A stretch of 64,000 nt of DNA from Candidatus Nitrotoga sp. BS (GTDB lineage: Bacteria > Pseudomonadota > Gammaproteobacteria > Burkholderiales > Gallionellaceae): the NCBI RefSeq assembly GCF_927797785.1, contig NZ_CAKMLL010000099.1:1-64000 (forward strand). Reading direction: 5' to 3'. Positions 45,749 through 56,553 of this stretch are shown here, one piece after another (the stretch's first letter is position 1; each line of letters begins with the position of its first letter). The position numbers and the translations under genes are program-made. The notes below the pieces were generated by a model that searched no databases, was not told the origin of the DNA, and worked only from the letters and a program-made list of their open reading frames with translations.

Positions 45749-48082
45749 TCAAAGTAACTGCGGTTTCGCCATCGACATGCAGCGCCCCTCCTTGAGCAGA
45801 ATCTCGAATTCCTCGGCGGGGATCGGCTTGCTAAAAAGGTAGCCTTGCATTTCGTCACAATGATGTAAGCACAGGAAGGATTTCTGCTCCTCTGTTTCGA
45901 CTCCCTCTGCGGTTACCCTGAGTCCCAGATCATGTGCCATGGAAATGATGATCTTGGTGATTGTCGCGTCATCTCGGTTGGTGGTGATGTCGCACACGAA
46001 CGACTTGTCTATTTTAAGAAAGCTTATTGGGAAATGCTTGAGGTAATTCAGGCTTGAATAGCCGATACCGAAGTCGTCAATCGCGAACTTCACCCCGATT
46101 GCCCTGAGTTGAGTGAGTGTATCAATAGCTGCTTCTACATTCTGCATGACCATACTCTCGGTCAGCTCCAGCTCAAGATAGGTAGGATCCAGTTCGGTCT
46201 CTTTCAAAATATCGGTAATTACTTTAACTAGATCCTGCTGCTTGAACTGGCGCGCGGAAAGGTTGACAGTGATGCTCACTGGCTTGAGCCCAGCCAGCTG
46301 CCACGCTTTATTCTGTTTGCAAGCGGTGCGCAACACCCATTCCCCAAGCGGCACTATCAGGCCAGACTCCTCTGCCACAGAGATGAATGTGATCGGGTAA
46401 AGCAAGCCTTGGACGGGATGTTGCCAGCGTACCAAAGCCTCCATGCCGGTGATTTCGCCGCTAACCAGATCCACTCTCGGCTGATAATAGAGCAGAAACT
46501 CTTGGCGCTCAATTGCTAGTCTCATGCCGTTTTCCAGCGTTAGCCGCCCCAGTGCTTTGGCATTCATTTCGGCGGTACAGAACTGGGCGTTGTTGCGTCC
46601 TTTACTCTTAGCCAGGTACAAAGCGCCATCGGCACCCTGAAGCACGGCCTTGATGTCCTCACCGTCCTTGGGGTAGAGCGCGATGCCGATACTGCATGTG
46701 ACAATTAGCTCGTGCCCTTCAATGGTGATTGGCTGAGTCATAAGCGTAAGGATTTTCTGCGATACCATCCATGCATCGTCTTCTGATGCGATGCTGTCCA
46801 GAATTACCACGAACTCGTCCCCGCCCAGGCGAGCCACAGTATCGCCCTCTCGCATGCAGGTAGCAAACCTGGCAGCAACCTGTTTCAGTAGAACATCGCC
46901 GGCATGATGGCCCAAGCTGTCGTTTATGTTCTTGAAATGGTCCAGGTCAATAAAAAGCACGCTTAACATTTTCCCGTGACGATGCGAGTTGGTCAGCGCT
47001 TGGACGAGCCGATCCTGGAACAGGGTGCGACTGGGAAGCCCGGTCAGGGCATCGTGGTAAGCCAAGTGATTGAGCTTATCTTCCTTTTTGATGTATTCCA
47101 GTGCATATGAAATATTTGCGCTCAACTCAGTGAGCAGTTTTATTTCTTCCCTATCGAAAAAATTTGGCTCTGAAGCATAAAGGACAAATAAGCCAACTGG
47201 CAGGTCACCACTATCCATCATCAGAGGGAAGATACCCATGGAACGGTAGCCACGCTGTAATGCATCAAAGCGCCAGTGGGCTACTTTTGGGTCGGAATCA
47301 AAATCGTTGCAGAAGATGGGCGTTTTTTCCTGTAGCGCCCGCACTACAAGCAGCAATGAACTTGTCCCCTTGTCCTTGATATATGAGGTCATTTTATCAA
47401 GATACCCTTCGTCAACACCTGACCAGGCCGTGGGTGTCAGCTCCCCTCCGTCGGGGTTCACCAATCCTACCCAGGCCATCCTGAAATGGCCTTGCTCCAC
47501 CGCGATACGGCAAGCGTCGTCAAATAACTCCTGCCGGTTCCGAATACGGACAATAGCAGCATTGATGCCGCTCACAATCGCATAGAGTCGGTTGAGTCGA
47601 ATAACAAGTGCCTCCGCACGTTTGCGCTCTGTAATTTCCTCGTTCCGCTCGCGCACTGCCAGCTCGAGGAGCTGATTATGCTCGGCGAGACAATCGCTGT
47701 ATTCTTTTAAGCGTAACAGGTTGCGCACGCGCACCCACAACTCGGCACGATCAATCGGCTTAGTCAGATAATCTTCTGCCCCAGCGCTCAGCCCAGCCAG
47801 CAGAGAGCTGCGGTCATCCAACGCAGAGAGAATAATGATGGGAAGGTTACGGGTGGCGGAATTGGCTTTAAGCTTGGCCGCCACCTCAAAGCCATTCATG
47901 CCGGGCATCATGACATCGAGCAGAATCAAGTCTGGGGACTTCTCCGCCACCATCGCTAATGCCTCCTCGCCACTGTTAGCTGTAATGGTAAGGTAACCTT
48001 CCGGTTTAAGCATGACCTCCAGCAACCTCCTGTTTTTGGGATCATCTTCCACAATCAGGATTGTTGCTTGACGAGGTTTCAT
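45749..48082 (-). CDS. Response regulator with REC-GAF-GGDEF-EAL domains
   Basis: 777 residues. REC at 5-125 (LIVEDDPKNRR; phospho-Asp D56 in LILLDVMMP; TKPID), GAF at about 180-330, GGDEF at about 340-500 with intact RLGGDEFVVIL, and EAL at about 515-770 with EALVRWQHP and IDDFGIGYSSL. It could make and degrade cyclic di-GMP; which activity dominates is not visible. The I-site RxxD is not obvious to me. It lies 104 nt downstream of a sensor kinase on the same strand, its probable partner. Confidence 0.93.
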   Translation of the reverse strand: MKPRQATILIVEDDPKNRRLLEVMLKPEGYLTITANSGEEALAMVAEKSPDLILLDVMMPGMNGFEVAAKLKANSATRNLPIIILSALDDRSSLLAGLSAGAEDYLTKPIDRAELWVRVRNLLRLKEYSDCLAEHNQLLELAVRERNEEITERKRAEALVIRLNRLYAIVSGINAAIVRIRNRQELFDDACRIAVEQGHFRMAWVGLVNPDGGELTPTAWSGVDEGYLDKMTSYIKDKGTSSLLLVVRALQEKTPIFCNDFDSDPKVAHWRFDALQRGYRSMGIFPLMMDSGDLPVGLFVLYASEPNFFDREEIKLLTELSANISYALEYIKKEDKLNHLAYHDALTGLPSRTLFQDRLVQALTNSHRHGKMLSVLFIDLDHFKNINDSLGHHAGDVLLKQVAARFATCMREGDTVARLGGDEFVVILDSIASEDDAWMVSQKILTLMTQPITIEGHELIVTCSIGIALYPKDGEDIKAVLQGADGALYLAKSKGRNNAQFCTAEMNAKALGRLTLENGMRLAIERQEFLLYYQPRVDLVSGEITGMEALVRWQHPVQGLLYPITFISVAEESGLIVPLGEWVLRTACKQNKAWQLAGLKPVSITVNLSARQFKQQDLVKVITDILKETELDPTYLELELTESMVMQNVEAAIDTLTQLRAIGVKFAIDDFGIGYSSLNYLKHFPISFLKIDKSFVCDITTNRDDATITKIIISMAHDLGLRVTAEGVETEEQKSFLCLHHCDEMQGYLFSKPIPAEEFEILLKEGRCMSMAKPQLL

Positions 48083-48186
48083 GGCGGACTCTCTTCTTTG
48101 TCTGGCTCCGTGAAAGAATATATCAAATAATCACACTTCGCCAACTATGCCTTGATCTTTGCCAACAATTCCAGTCGGATGCAGAT

Positions 48187-50184
48187 TCACTCTGCCGTCC
48201 ATAGCGGCAGCCAAACCGTGAAGCAGGTGCCCTGACCTTCAGCGCTTTCTACCGCCACCGTGCCGCCATGCAGTTCAGCGAGCCCCCTTACTATCGCCAA
48301 ACCTAATCCCGTCCCTTCGAATTTGCGCGTCAGACTGCTATCAATCTGGCTGAAAGGTGTGAATAGTCGCTCGAAATCTTTATTAGCAATGCCGATGCCG
48401 CTGTCGGTGACGCTAATCTCAATGAATTCCAAAATTTTGTTATCACGCCAAGGGAGACTCAGCCCCGCCCATCGACCGGTTAACTGCCCGACTTGGGCAC
48501 GCGACACGCGACGGGCACGCAGGGTGACATCACCGCCTTCTGGAGTAAATTTGACTGCATTTGATAGCAAGTTATAAACGATTTGCTTGACCTTGTGCAC
48601 GTCTGCCTGAATATCGCTCAGTCCATCGGCAATATCCAAATTGAGGTGGGTGTGCTGAGCAGCAGCTTTCTCCCTGACCATAGTTAGGCAGTTGGAGAGT
48701 AGCAAAGCCATATCGACCGGCTCTGGATGGAGGATCATCTTACCGGCGTCCATTTTTGATAGAGTCAGGATTTCGTTGATCAGAGCCAACTGATGGTGGC
48801 CGCTCTCTAGAATGTCACTTATATAGCCACGTTGCTCATCAGTCAGATCACCAATCAGGCCATCCTTGAGCGCTTCAGAAAAACCGATAATGGCATTAAG
48901 CGGCGTTCTCAGCTCGTGTGACATAGTAGACAAAAACTCCGATTTCATCCGGCTAGCCGCCTCCAACTCAACGTTTCTCTGCTGTACCTGCTCATGCTTC
49001 TTCTGCTCTGCCTCCGCCTGCCTGCTGGCGGTCAAATCCCTTGTCACCACTATATAAAGCAGCCCCATATTGAAGTGAATTTCGCGCGTTTTTAATTCAA
49101 GCGGAAAACTTGTGCCGTTCTTGCGCACGCCCACCACTTCCCTGCTCAATCCAGGAGCCGTGGGTTTATTCAATTGCTGATGTCGTTCAAGAGAACCATC
49201 ACACTGACCTCGGCTTGGCTCCCACGTCAACAGGCTGGCATTTTTACCGATAATCTCGTCGCCTTTGTAGCCAAAAATCTGCTCTGCGGCCGGATTGAAA
49301 ATTTCGATCACTCCACCTTCGTTGATTGAAATGATGCCTTCATCCACGTTGTCCAGCACTGCACGGGTATGCGCCTCGCTATCACGTACTTGGCCGATGA
49401 CCTTCACCAAGTGATCGTGAATTTCCTTCAGCGCTTTCATCAGTTGGCCAATTTCATTTGTGGAGCGAATTTCGATCCGCTGCGTCAAATTGCCTGCGGC
49501 AACGCCCCGAGCAATCCTCACTACGTCATTCAGCTGCTGGGAAATGGCACGGACAAGCTTAAAGCCTATCCATACAGCCAACGCCAGGGCAATGATTCCT
49601 GCAGCGATGATGATGTCACGAATGGTATCGTAGCGATTCTGTACATCTTCATACTCTTGCTTGGTCACACTCAATTGCAGCTTGCCAAGTGTCTTAATTC
49701 CCTCCCCAACTGGTTGATAGAGTGGGCGAATTTTTTCAACGAGGATTCGGCTTGCCTGCTTTATTTCGTTTGCCTGCAAAGCTGTTATTGCTGGATTAAG
49801 ACCCTGATTAAAGAATTTTTTACGGTCATCGTCAAATTTAGCCGCCAGTATCTTTTCTTCTGGCGTTAGATAGGTGGCCATGTAGGTTTCCCATATCTTG
49901 TTGATCTTCGCTTCATTTTTTTTAAGTTTTGCAACATTCATACTAATTACGTCGGGCGTTGGCGACTCCAGGCTAGCCGTCAAGGCGATGCGATTAAGTA
50001 ATATCAACGACTCAATGTCCGTCAACTGATCGAGTGCAAGGATGCGATCCTCATAAACAGTTTTCAGACTGTCTCTCGCCTTGCTCATTCCAAACAAAGA
50101 AGCCGACTCAATTCCTAACAGGATAACTGTTATGGAGAAAATGGTAACGATCAAGCGCCATTTAATGGTCGAATGTCTAAACAT
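48187..50184 (-). CDS. Membrane sensor histidine kinase (4HB-like sensor, HAMP, PAS)
   Basis: 665 residues. TM1 at about 9-31, periplasmic four-helix-bundle-like region at about 32-190, TM2 at about 190-210, HAMP at about 212-265, PAS at about 280-400 (GVIEIFNPAAEQIFGY), HisKA with MSHELRTPLNAIIGFSE (phospho-His about 428) and HATPase with SNAVKFTPEGG and [18 protein letters not shown]. It has no receiver domain of its own. The next gene downstream is a REC-GGDEF-EAL protein, so the signal probably feeds cyclic di-GMP turnover. Signal unknown. Confidence 0.93.
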   Translation of the reverse strand: MFRHSTIKWRLIVTIFSITVILLGIESASLFGMSKARDSLKTVYEDRILALDQLTDIESLILLNRIALTASLESPTPDVISMNVAKLKKNEAKINKIWETYMATYLTPEEKILAAKFDDDRKKFFNQGLNPAITALQANEIKQASRILVEKIRPLYQPVGEGIKTLGKLQLSVTKQEYEDVQNRYDTIRDIIIAAGIIALALAVWIGFKLVRAISQQLNDVVRIARGVAAGNLTQRIEIRSTNEIGQLMKALKEIHDHLVKVIGQVRDSEAHTRAVLDNVDEGIISINEGGVIEIFNPAAEQIFGYKGDEIIGKNASLLTWEPSRGQCDGSLERHQQLNKPTAPGLSREVVGVRKNGTSFPLELKTREIHFNMGLLYIVVTRDLTASRQAEAEQKKHEQVQQRNVELEAASRMKSEFLSTMSHELRTPLNAIIGFSEALKDGLIGDLTDEQRGYISDILESGHHQLALINEILTLSKMDAGKMILHPEPVDMALLLSNCLTMVREKAAAQHTHLNLDIADGLSDIQADVHKVKQIVYNLLSNAVKFTPEGGDVTLRARRVSRAQVGQLTGRWAGLSLPWRDNKILEFIEISVTDSGIGIANKDFERLFTPFSQIDSSLTRKFEGTGLGLAIVRGLAELHGGTVAVESAEGQGTCFTVWLPLWTAE

Positions 50185-50428
50185 CTTTTTAAGGATAGTG
50201 GTGTCTGCCGCAGCTAGAATGCTGTTAACTATCTAAATACACTGTTTCCCAATCTCAATTAACTTGTTGCTCAACCGTCTAAATGAAATGTCGAACACTG
50301 AATGATTCAGACATGAATAGCGCTGTGATATTTGTTTTCACACCTCGCTCTGGACGAACTTGAACTATTTTAGAAAAGTTCATTATTGAATTACCACCCT
50401 AAATCTACAGCCCCCCGCGCAACCAAGG

Positions 50429-51718
50429 TTATTGACTAACCTTAGATTGATAAACAAGCTGCCCATTTACCAAGGTATAACGCACGCGCCCCTGCAATTC
50501 CATACCGATGAATGGCGTGTTTTTACCCTGGCTTTTCAATGCCGCAGGTTCAACCTTCCAATACACTTCCGGATCGAACACGCACACATCAGCAGCGGCT
50601 CCGACGGTCAAATGTCCGGCGTCAAGGCCTAATATACGCGCAGGTTGCAGCGTTATCTTGGCTAGTCCATCGGCGAGTGCACGATGGCTCTGCCTCGCCC
50701 ATTTTAGTGCCAGCGGTAGCAGTAATTCCAATCCGGTTGCGCCAGCTTCAGCCTCGGCAAAAGGCAGTTGCTTGGCATCTTCGTCCACCGGTGAGTGATT
50801 GGAACAAATAGCGTCTATTGACCCATCGAGCAAACCGGCATGCAATGCATCGCGATCACGCTGACTACGCAACGGCGGTACCAGATGGCAGTTGGCATCG
50901 AAAAATCCGATATCCATTTCGGACAGGTGTACATGATTGGCAGATACATCGCAGGTAAGCGTCAATCCCTGTTGTTTGGCGGCACGCACCAGTTCCACTC
51001 CGCTTGCACTGGAGATCCGACAGATATGCAGCCGCACGCCGGTCTCATGCGCCAATTGTAAAATAGTGGACAGTGCAATGGTCTCCGCACACACCGGAAT
51101 AGCGGGCAAGCCCAGACGTGTCGCTACTTCGCCATCGTGCGCCACGCCGTCGCGTGTCAGGAAGCTATCTTGGGGGCGCAACCAAACACTGAAACCAAAT
51201 GTGGCAGCGTATTGCATGGCGCGCATCAACACACGAGTGTCAGTAAGTGCAGCATCGGCTTGACTGAATGCAATGCAACCGGCATCGGCCAGTTCTGCCA
51301 TCTCGGTAAGTTCCGCACCATTCAGCCCGCGGGTCAGCGCACCCACAGGATAAAGGCGCGCTTTATTTAATTCACGGGCGCGGTGCTTGAGCATTTCTAC
51401 CAGACCCGGCTCATCCAGCGGCGGATCGGTGTCCGGCGGACATGCCAGTGTCGTAATGCCGCCAGCTACGGCTGCATCCATCTCGGATTCAAGCGTGGCC
51501 CTGTACTCGTAACCCGGTTCGCGCAGACGCGCGGCAAGGTCGATCAAGCCGGGGGCAACAACTAGACCTGTTGCATCAATCACCTGTTGTGCCACAAAAT
51601 CTGCAGGCGCACTGCCAACAGCTGCCACTTTACCCGCCGTGATAAATAAATCGCGGAGACCATCAATCTGATTTTTCGGGTCAATTAAATGCCCATTTTT
51701 AATCTGGATGTTCATCAC
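50429..51718 (-). CDS. pyrC: Dihydroorotase-like protein PyrC-prime (probably non-catalytic)
   Basis: 429 residues of the type I dihydroorotase/amidohydrolase fold. The metal-binding HxH near the start is replaced: the segment is [10 protein letters not shown] with A62 and R64 where two His belong. The later His is replaced in HICRIS, and DHAPH is replaced by SNHSPV. This is the pattern of the pyrC-prime subunits that assemble with aspartate transcarbamoylase in Pseudomonas and other proteobacteria without making dihydroorotate. ATGA overlap with pyrB supports that role. A separate active dihydroorotase must exist elsewhere. Confidence 0.88.
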   Translation of the reverse strand: MMNIQIKNGHLIDPKNQIDGLRDLFITAGKVAAVGSAPADFVAQQVIDATGLVVAPGLIDLAARLREPGYEYRATLESEMDAAVAGGITTLACPPDTDPPLDEPGLVEMLKHRARELNKARLYPVGALTRGLNGAELTEMAELADAGCIAFSQADAALTDTRVLMRAMQYAATFGFSVWLRPQDSFLTRDGVAHDGEVATRLGLPAIPVCAETIALSTILQLAHETGVRLHICRISSASGVELVRAAKQQGLTLTCDVSANHVHLSEMDIGFFDANCHLVPPLRSQRDRDALHAGLLDGSIDAICSNHSPVDEDAKQLPFAEAEAGATGLELLLPLALKWARQSHRALADGLAKITLQPARILGLDAGHLTVGAAADVCVFDPEVYWKVEPAALKSQGKNTPFIGMELQGRVRYTLVNGQLVYQSKVSQ

Positions 51719-52668
51719 TCAACTCCCGCCAAAGTGCTCATCACTGCCATGCGTACAGCAATGCCAAAAGTGACTTGTGGCAAGATTACTGATTGTGTCC
51801 CGTCCGCAACGCTGGAATCGATCTCAACACCACGATTCATCGGCCCCGGGTGCATGACTATGGCATCCTTTTTGGCTAGCACCAATTTTTCTCGGGTGAG
51901 GCCATAGTACTTAAAATATTCTTGTGCGCTGGGCAACACCGCGCCCTGCATGCGCTCGCCCTGCAAGCGTAACATCATCACCACATCGACATCGCGCAAG
52001 CCTTGCGTCATGTCGTGATAAACCTGCACACCGAGTTTATCGGCGCCGCTTGGCAATAACGTCTTGGGGGCGATGACGCGAACTTCCGGCACACCCAAGG
52101 TAGTCAGCGCATGAATTTGCGAACGTGCCACGCGCGAATGCAGTATATCGCCGACGATGGCCACTCGCAGGTTATGAAATTCTTTCTTGTAATGACGGAT
52201 GGTGAACATGTCGAGCAGCGCTTGTGTCGGGTGTGCATGGCGCCCGTCACCGGCATTAATAACATGAATTTCCGGCGCAACATGCTTGGCGATAAGGTGA
52301 GCTGCGCCACTCTGCGAGTGGCGCACCACGAACATGTCAGCGTGCATGGCGCATAAATTATCGACAGTATCAAGCAAAGTTTCGCCTTTACTAGCAGAGG
52401 AAGAACCAATGTTCAAATTGACTACATCGGCCGAAAGACGCTTGGCAGCAATCTCAAAAGTAGTACGGGTGCGGGTGCTGTTTTCAAAAAACAAGTTGAA
52501 TATTGATTTGCCGTGCAGCAATGGGATTTTTTTAATGTCGCGCCCTTCAGTCACACTCATAAAGGAAGCCGCTCTATCTAAAATACTGCGCAAGATAGGT
52601 GCTGGCAGTCCCTCAGTAGAAAGCAAGTGCTGTAGTTCGCCATGTTTGTTGAGTTGTGGATTATTCAT
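51715..52668 (-). CDS. pyrB: Aspartate carbamoyltransferase catalytic subunit
   Basis: 317 residues. It condenses carbamoyl phosphate with aspartate, the committed step of pyrimidine synthesis. Carbamoyl phosphate site [23 protein letters not shown] loop; [29 protein letters not shown] near the C-terminus. Coupled by ATGA to the ruvX stop upstream and to pyrC-prime downstream. Order algH-ruvX-pyrB-pyrC-prime; pyrR, often found between ruvX and pyrB, is missing. Confidence 0.96.
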   Translation of the reverse strand: MNNPQLNKHGELQHLLSTEGLPAPILRSILDRAASFMSVTEGRDIKKIPLLHGKSIFNLFFENSTRTRTTFEIAAKRLSADVVNLNIGSSSASKGETLLDTVDNLCAMHADMFVVRHSQSGAAHLIAKHVAPEIHVINAGDGRHAHPTQALLDMFTIRHYKKEFHNLRVAIVGDILHSRVARSQIHALTTLGVPEVRVIAPKTLLPSGADKLGVQVYHDMTQGLRDVDVVMMLRLQGERMQGAVLPSAQEYFKYYGLTREKLVLAKKDAIVMHPGPMNRGVEIDSSVADGTQSVILPQVTFGIAVRMAVMSTLAGVE

Positions 52669-53123
52669 GCGATTTGTTCTATGGCGGGTTCATCAAAATA
52701 GGCCTGCAGAATTTGCTGCGCCGCAACCTGATCGAGCAGCGGCTTTTGTTTGATGCCACGAATACCCATCTCAGTCAGCTGCGAACTTGCGGCAGTGGAA
52801 GTATATCGTTCGTCCACTAAAAGGGTAGGCAAATCAAAGCGCCCCTTGAGGCGCTGAGCGAAGCGGCGACATAAGCGGGTTAGTTCGTGCGGCGTACCAT
52901 CATCGTGACAAGGTAACCCCACTACCAGCGCAGATGGCTCCCATTCACGAATAAGCTCAGCGATGGCAGCGAAGCGCTGTCCATTATGTTCGCCATGCAG
53001 GGTTGTTAATGGTCGTGCAGTGCAAGAAATTGAATTGCCCACCGCCACGCCGATGCGCTTAGTGCCAAAATCGAAACCCAGCAAAATACCATGTACTGAA
53101 ATAACAATGCTCTCGTCAGGCAT
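52665..53123 (-). CDS. ruvX: Putative Holliday junction resolvase RuvX (YqgF)
   Basis: 152 residues with RNase H-like fold: [16 protein letters not shown] with the first catalytic Asp, [16 protein letters not shown], and [13 protein letters not shown] with Glu. The family is implicated in 16S rRNA 5' maturation and in resolving DNA junctions. The start at 53123 fits family length and overlaps the algH stop by 8 nt; the frame is open to 53246 inside algH. Confidence 0.93.
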   Translation of the reverse strand: MPDESIVISVHGILLGFDFGTKRIGVAVGNSISCTARPLTTLHGEHNGQRFAAIAELIREWEPSALVVGLPCHDDGTPHELTRLCRRFAQRLKGRFDLPTLLVDERYTSTAASSQLTEMGIRGIKQKPLLDQVAAQQILQAYFDEPAIEQIA

Positions 53124-53676
53124 GTCCCACATACTCTGAGAGCGATGCATAATCCACGCCCAGCAGCGCCATTGCAGCAGGCAAGCGTTCCTCGGGAGGC
53201 AGCTCGAATAAAATGTGCTCTGAGGCCGGCACGGTGAGCCAAGCATTTTCTGTTAACTCATGCTCTAATTGCCCTGGCGCCCAGCCGGAATAGCCCAAGG
53301 TCAGCAGCAAGTTTTTAGGTTCTCGTCCCGCACCTACCGCTAGCAAAATATCTCTGGAGGTAGTCAGACCAAGATTGTCATTGATGGTCAGAGTTGATTG
53401 CCACCGACCTAACGGTTTATGCAACACAAAACCCCGATCAGTCTGCACAGGCCCGCCAAAATACACTGGCATGCCACTTAATTCAAACTCCCCCATCGGA
53501 ATTTTAGTTTGCTCGAACAACTCGCTAAGTGTGAGATTGGTCGGACGGTTCACTATGATGCCCAATGCGCCTTGCTCATTATGTTCACAAATATAAACAA
53601 GAGTTTTGGCAAAAGGCGAATCCACCATGGCTGGCATGGCAATGAGAAAATGATGCCTGAAATCAAGTTGCGACAT
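53116..53676 (-). CDS. yqgE: YqgE/AlgH family protein
   Basis: 186 residues, family length. Marks: [38 protein letters not shown] and [17 protein letters not shown], then [15 protein letters not shown]. Named AlgH for an alginate regulatory phenotype in Pseudomonas, but its molecular role is unsettled. Always next to ruvX, as here, with 8-nt overlap; first gene of the algH-ruvX-pyrB-pyrC-prime group. Confidence 0.93.
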   Translation of the reverse strand: MSQLDFRHHFLIAMPAMVDSPFAKTLVYICEHNEQGALGIIVNRPTNLTLSELFEQTKIPMGEFELSGMPVYFGGPVQTDRGFVLHKPLGRWQSTLTINDNLGLTTSRDILLAVGAGREPKNLLLTLGYSGWAPGQLEHELTENAWLTVPASEHILFELPPEERLPAAMALLGVDYASLSEYVGHA

Positions 53677-53762
53677 GGCTCTTATTGTAATCCATAAAGC
53701 GGCCTCTTAAGTCAAGAGATTAATGTATCGCACATAGAGAGTAGCCCATCACCACAGGGCTG

Positions 53763-54596
53763 TCAAAGCCCCAGACGTTTCCATATTTCCAACGAAGGAG
53801 CGGACTGGTTGAGTGTATAGATATGAAGACCAGGCGCACCGCCGGCGAGCAGACGTTCGCACAGTTGCGTGACAACATCCAGGCCGAATGCCTGCACGGA
53901 TTCGTTGTCATCTCCATAGCTTTCCAACATTTTGCGGATCGAGCGCGGAATTTCTGCGCCACAAGCATCTGAGAAGCGCGCCAGCTGCGAGAATTTAATA
54001 ATGGGCATTATGCCTGGCACGATGGGAAGGGTGACGCCCATCTTGCAACATTCCTCAACAAAGCGGAAGTAGCCGTCGGCGTTATAAAAATATTGAGTGA
54101 TCGCGGAATTTGCTCCAGCCAATACTTTGCGCTTAAAGTTTAACAGGTCGTCGCGTGGCGATTTCGCTTGCGGATGAAATTCTGGATAGGCTGCCACCTC
54201 GATATGAAAGTGTTCGCCAGTCTCAGCGCGGATGAATGATACCAATTCGTTGGCATAGCGGAATTCGCCAGAAGTAGCCATCCCTGAGGGCAGGTCACCA
54301 CGCAGCGCCACGATGCGCCTGACCCCCATGTTTTTGTAGATGTGCAAAATCGCGCGGATATTCTCGCGTGTAGAACCTATGCAAGACAAATGAGGCGCTG
54401 CTTCATCGCCATCGGCCTTGATCTGCTGCACCGTCTCCAAAGTGCGTTCACGCGTAGAGCCACCAGCGCCAAAGGTAACCGAGAAGAATTCGGGCTTGAG
54501 TACTGCCAATTGCTTGCGCGTAACGGAGAGTTTGTTTGCGCCTTCTTGCGTTTGTGGAGGAAAGAATTCAAAACTGAATGATTTAGAGTTTGTCAT
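53763..54596 (-). CDS. metF: 5,10-methylenetetrahydrofolate reductase MetF
   Basis: 277-residue FAD-dependent enzyme that makes 5-methyl-THF for methionine synthesis. Family marks: SFEFFPPQTQEGANKL at the start, FSVTFGAGGSTRE, RGDLPSG, and FFNADGY-like ITQYFYNADGYFRF. ATG 54596 chosen; a TTG two codons upstream is also in frame. It overlaps the holin-family gene by 14 nt and belongs to the ahcY-holin-metF operon under the SAH riboswitch. Confidence 0.95.
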   Translation of the reverse strand: MTNSKSFSFEFFPPQTQEGANKLSVTRKQLAVLKPEFFSVTFGAGGSTRERTLETVQQIKADGDEAAPHLSCIGSTRENIRAILHIYKNMGVRRIVALRGDLPSGMATSGEFRYANELVSFIRAETGEHFHIEVAAYPEFHPQAKSPRDDLLNFKRKVLAGANSAITQYFYNADGYFRFVEECCKMGVTLPIVPGIMPIIKFSQLARFSDACGAEIPRSIRKMLESYGDDNESVQAFGLDVVTQLCERLLAGGAPGLHIYTLNQSAPSLEIWKRLGL

Positions 54597-54966
54597 GATC
54601 AATAGTCACTGGCCCCTGCTGCGAAACTTGTTGCCGCAGGAGCAGCGAGAGTAAAAAAGAAAAAACACTGTATAACAAAGCACCCATCACGCCAGCCCAG
54701 AAGCCATTGACTTCGAAGCCTTTCAGCACTGAACCGGCAAACCAGAATAGCAAGCCGTTGATGACCAGGATAAACAGGCCAAGCGATAGCACGGTGACTG
54801 GCAGCGTAAGCAGAATCAGCAGGGGCCGCAGCAACGTATTAATGAGGCCCAGTAACAATGCTGCAATTAATGCGGATATAAAACCATTTACATGAATAGC
54901 TGGTAACAGATAAGCAACCGCTAGCAGTGCTAGCGCATTGAAAATCCAAATCAGGATGATTCGCAT
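54583..54966 (-). CDS. Phage holin family (YvlD-like) membrane protein
   Basis: 127 residues with four hydrophobic segments (about 3-24, 29-48, 54-76, 88-112), LLLGLINTLLRPLLILLTLPV and LFILVINGLLFWFAGS, typical of the 4-TM holin-like family PF04020. Despite the name it is a widespread cellular protein, often located between ahcY and metF; function unknown. Overlaps metF by 14 nt, follows ahcY by 47 nt. Confidence 0.88.
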   Translation of the reverse strand: MRIILIWIFNALALLAVAYLLPAIHVNGFISALIAALLLGLINTLLRPLLILLTLPVTVLSLGLFILVINGLLFWFAGSVLKGFEVNGFWAGVMGALLYSVFSFLLSLLLRQQVSQQGPVTIDHDKL

Positions 54967-55013
54967 AAAGTTGCCTTTGATGTTGCTTTAAAGATTGTGT
55001 GAAATCTCACATG

Positions 55014-56456
55014 CTAGTAGCGATAATGATCCGACTTGTAAGGGCCTTCCTTAGGCACGCCGATGTAAGCAGCTTGTTGGTCTGTGAGCGTGCTCAGTTG
55101 CGCATTTAGTTTCTTCAATTGCAGTACCGCCACTTTTTCATCCAGATGTTTGGGCAAGGTATACACACCGACTGGATATTTGCTGGTGCTTTTTTCTGCC
55201 TCACTCCACAGCTCGATCTGGGCGATGGTCTGATTGGCAAATGAAGAACTCATCACGTAAGAAGGATGGCCTGTGCCGCAACCCAGATTCACCAAACGGC
55301 CTTCGGCCAGCAAAATGATGCGCTTGCCGGGCTGGCCGTCTACTGCGGGGAAAATTATGTGATCGACTTGTGGCTTAATGTTCTCCCAAACGTAAGCTTT
55401 AAGCGAGGCAACGTCAATTTCATTGTCGAAATGGCCAATATTGCACACGATCGCCTGATTCTTCATTTTTTTCATATGCTCATGAGTAATCACATGATAG
55501 TTACCGGTGCAGGATACGAAAATGTCGCCATGCTCAGCAGCATAATCCATGGTGACGACGCGATAACCTTCCATGGCAGCCTGTAGTGCGCAAATCGGAT
55601 CAATTTCAGTTACCCAAACCTGGGCAGACAGTGCGCGCATTGCTTGTGCCGAGCCCTTCCCCACATCTCCGTAACCGGCAATAACAGCAATCTTTCCCGC
55701 AATCATTACATCGGTTGCACGTTTAATGGCATCAACCAGTGATTCCCGGCAACCGTACAGGTTGTCGAACTTGGATTTGGTGACTGAATCGTTAACGTTA
55801 ATAGCAGGGAATTTCAGTTCATTGCGCGCATGCATTTGGTACAGACGATGCACGCCTGTTGTAGTTTCTTCCGTCACCCCTTTAATTGCCGCCAGGCGTT
55901 TGGAATACCAGCCAGGCTGCGTAGCAAGGCGCTGTTTGATAGCAGCATACAGAAAAGTTTCTTCTTCCGAAGTGGGCTTGCTAATTAGAGACGCATCTTT
56001 TTCGGCACGCGCACCCAGATGCAACAACAAAGTCGCATCGCCACCATCGTCCAGAATCATGTTGGCGTGATTGTCATTAGGCCACTCGAAGATGCGATGG
56101 GTGTAATCCCAATAATCTTCAAGTGATTCACCTTTAATTGCAAATACTGGTGTACCACCCTCGGCTATGGCTGCTGCCGCATGATCCTGGGTGGAATATA
56201 TATTACAGGAAGCCCAGCGAACCTCTGCACCCAAGGCTTTCAGGGTTTCAATCAGCACGGCAGTCTGGATGGTCATATGCAGCGAACCGGCGATGCGTGA
56301 ACCACGCAGCGGTTGTACGGCAGCGTATTCTTCGCGAATCGCCATCAAACCCGGCATTTCAATTTCGGCAATGGCGATTTCCTTGCGTCCCCAAAGAGCA
56401 AGATTGATGTCGGTAATTTTGTAGTCGGTAAATCCAGATTTGGTAACGGCGTTCAT
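55014..56456 (-). CDS. ahcY: S-adenosylhomocysteine hydrolase AhcY
   Basis: 480-residue NAD-dependent enzyme that splits S-adenosylhomocysteine into adenosine and homocysteine. Marks: [34 protein letters not shown], catalytic [12 protein letters not shown]-type segment, NAD motif [17 protein letters not shown], and [18 protein letters not shown]. The start at 56456 has GGAG upstream; in-frame ATG 56471 would lengthen it by 5 residues. First gene of the operon, directly behind the SAH riboswitch, which fits its role of clearing SAH. Confidence 0.96.
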   Translation of the reverse strand: MNAVTKSGFTDYKITDINLALWGRKEIAIAEIEMPGLMAIREEYAAVQPLRGSRIAGSLHMTIQTAVLIETLKALGAEVRWASCNIYSTQDHAAAAIAEGGTPVFAIKGESLEDYWDYTHRIFEWPNDNHANMILDDGGDATLLLHLGARAEKDASLISKPTSEEETFLYAAIKQRLATQPGWYSKRLAAIKGVTEETTTGVHRLYQMHARNELKFPAINVNDSVTKSKFDNLYGCRESLVDAIKRATDVMIAGKIAVIAGYGDVGKGSAQAMRALSAQVWVTEIDPICALQAAMEGYRVVTMDYAAEHGDIFVSCTGNYHVITHEHMKKMKNQAIVCNIGHFDNEIDVASLKAYVWENIKPQVDHIIFPAVDGQPGKRIILLAEGRLVNLGCGTGHPSYVMSSSFANQTIAQIELWSEAEKSTSKYPVGVYTLPKHLDEKVAVLQLKKLNAQLSTLTDQQAAYIGVPKEGPYKSDHYRY

Positions 56457-56480
56457 ACTTTCTCCATTCAAGTTAATGAA

Positions 56481-56553
56481 TGAGCGCCGTTGCTACAGAT
56501 ACACTCCTGTGCTCCAAGCCTGGCCTTATTCAAGGTCGCAGCGCCCCTCGGAA
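56481..56553 (-). ncRNA. SAH (S-adenosylhomocysteine) riboswitch
   Basis: On the minus strand just before ahcY: CCGAGGGGCGCTGCGACC, then GCCAGGCTTGGA, then CAACGGCGCTC. These three blocks in this order are the conserved core of the SAH riboswitch (pseudoknot included), which switches on ahcY when SAH builds up. The ribosome site GGAG follows about 20 nt after the last block, compatible with translational control; no separate terminator seen. Confidence 0.92.
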
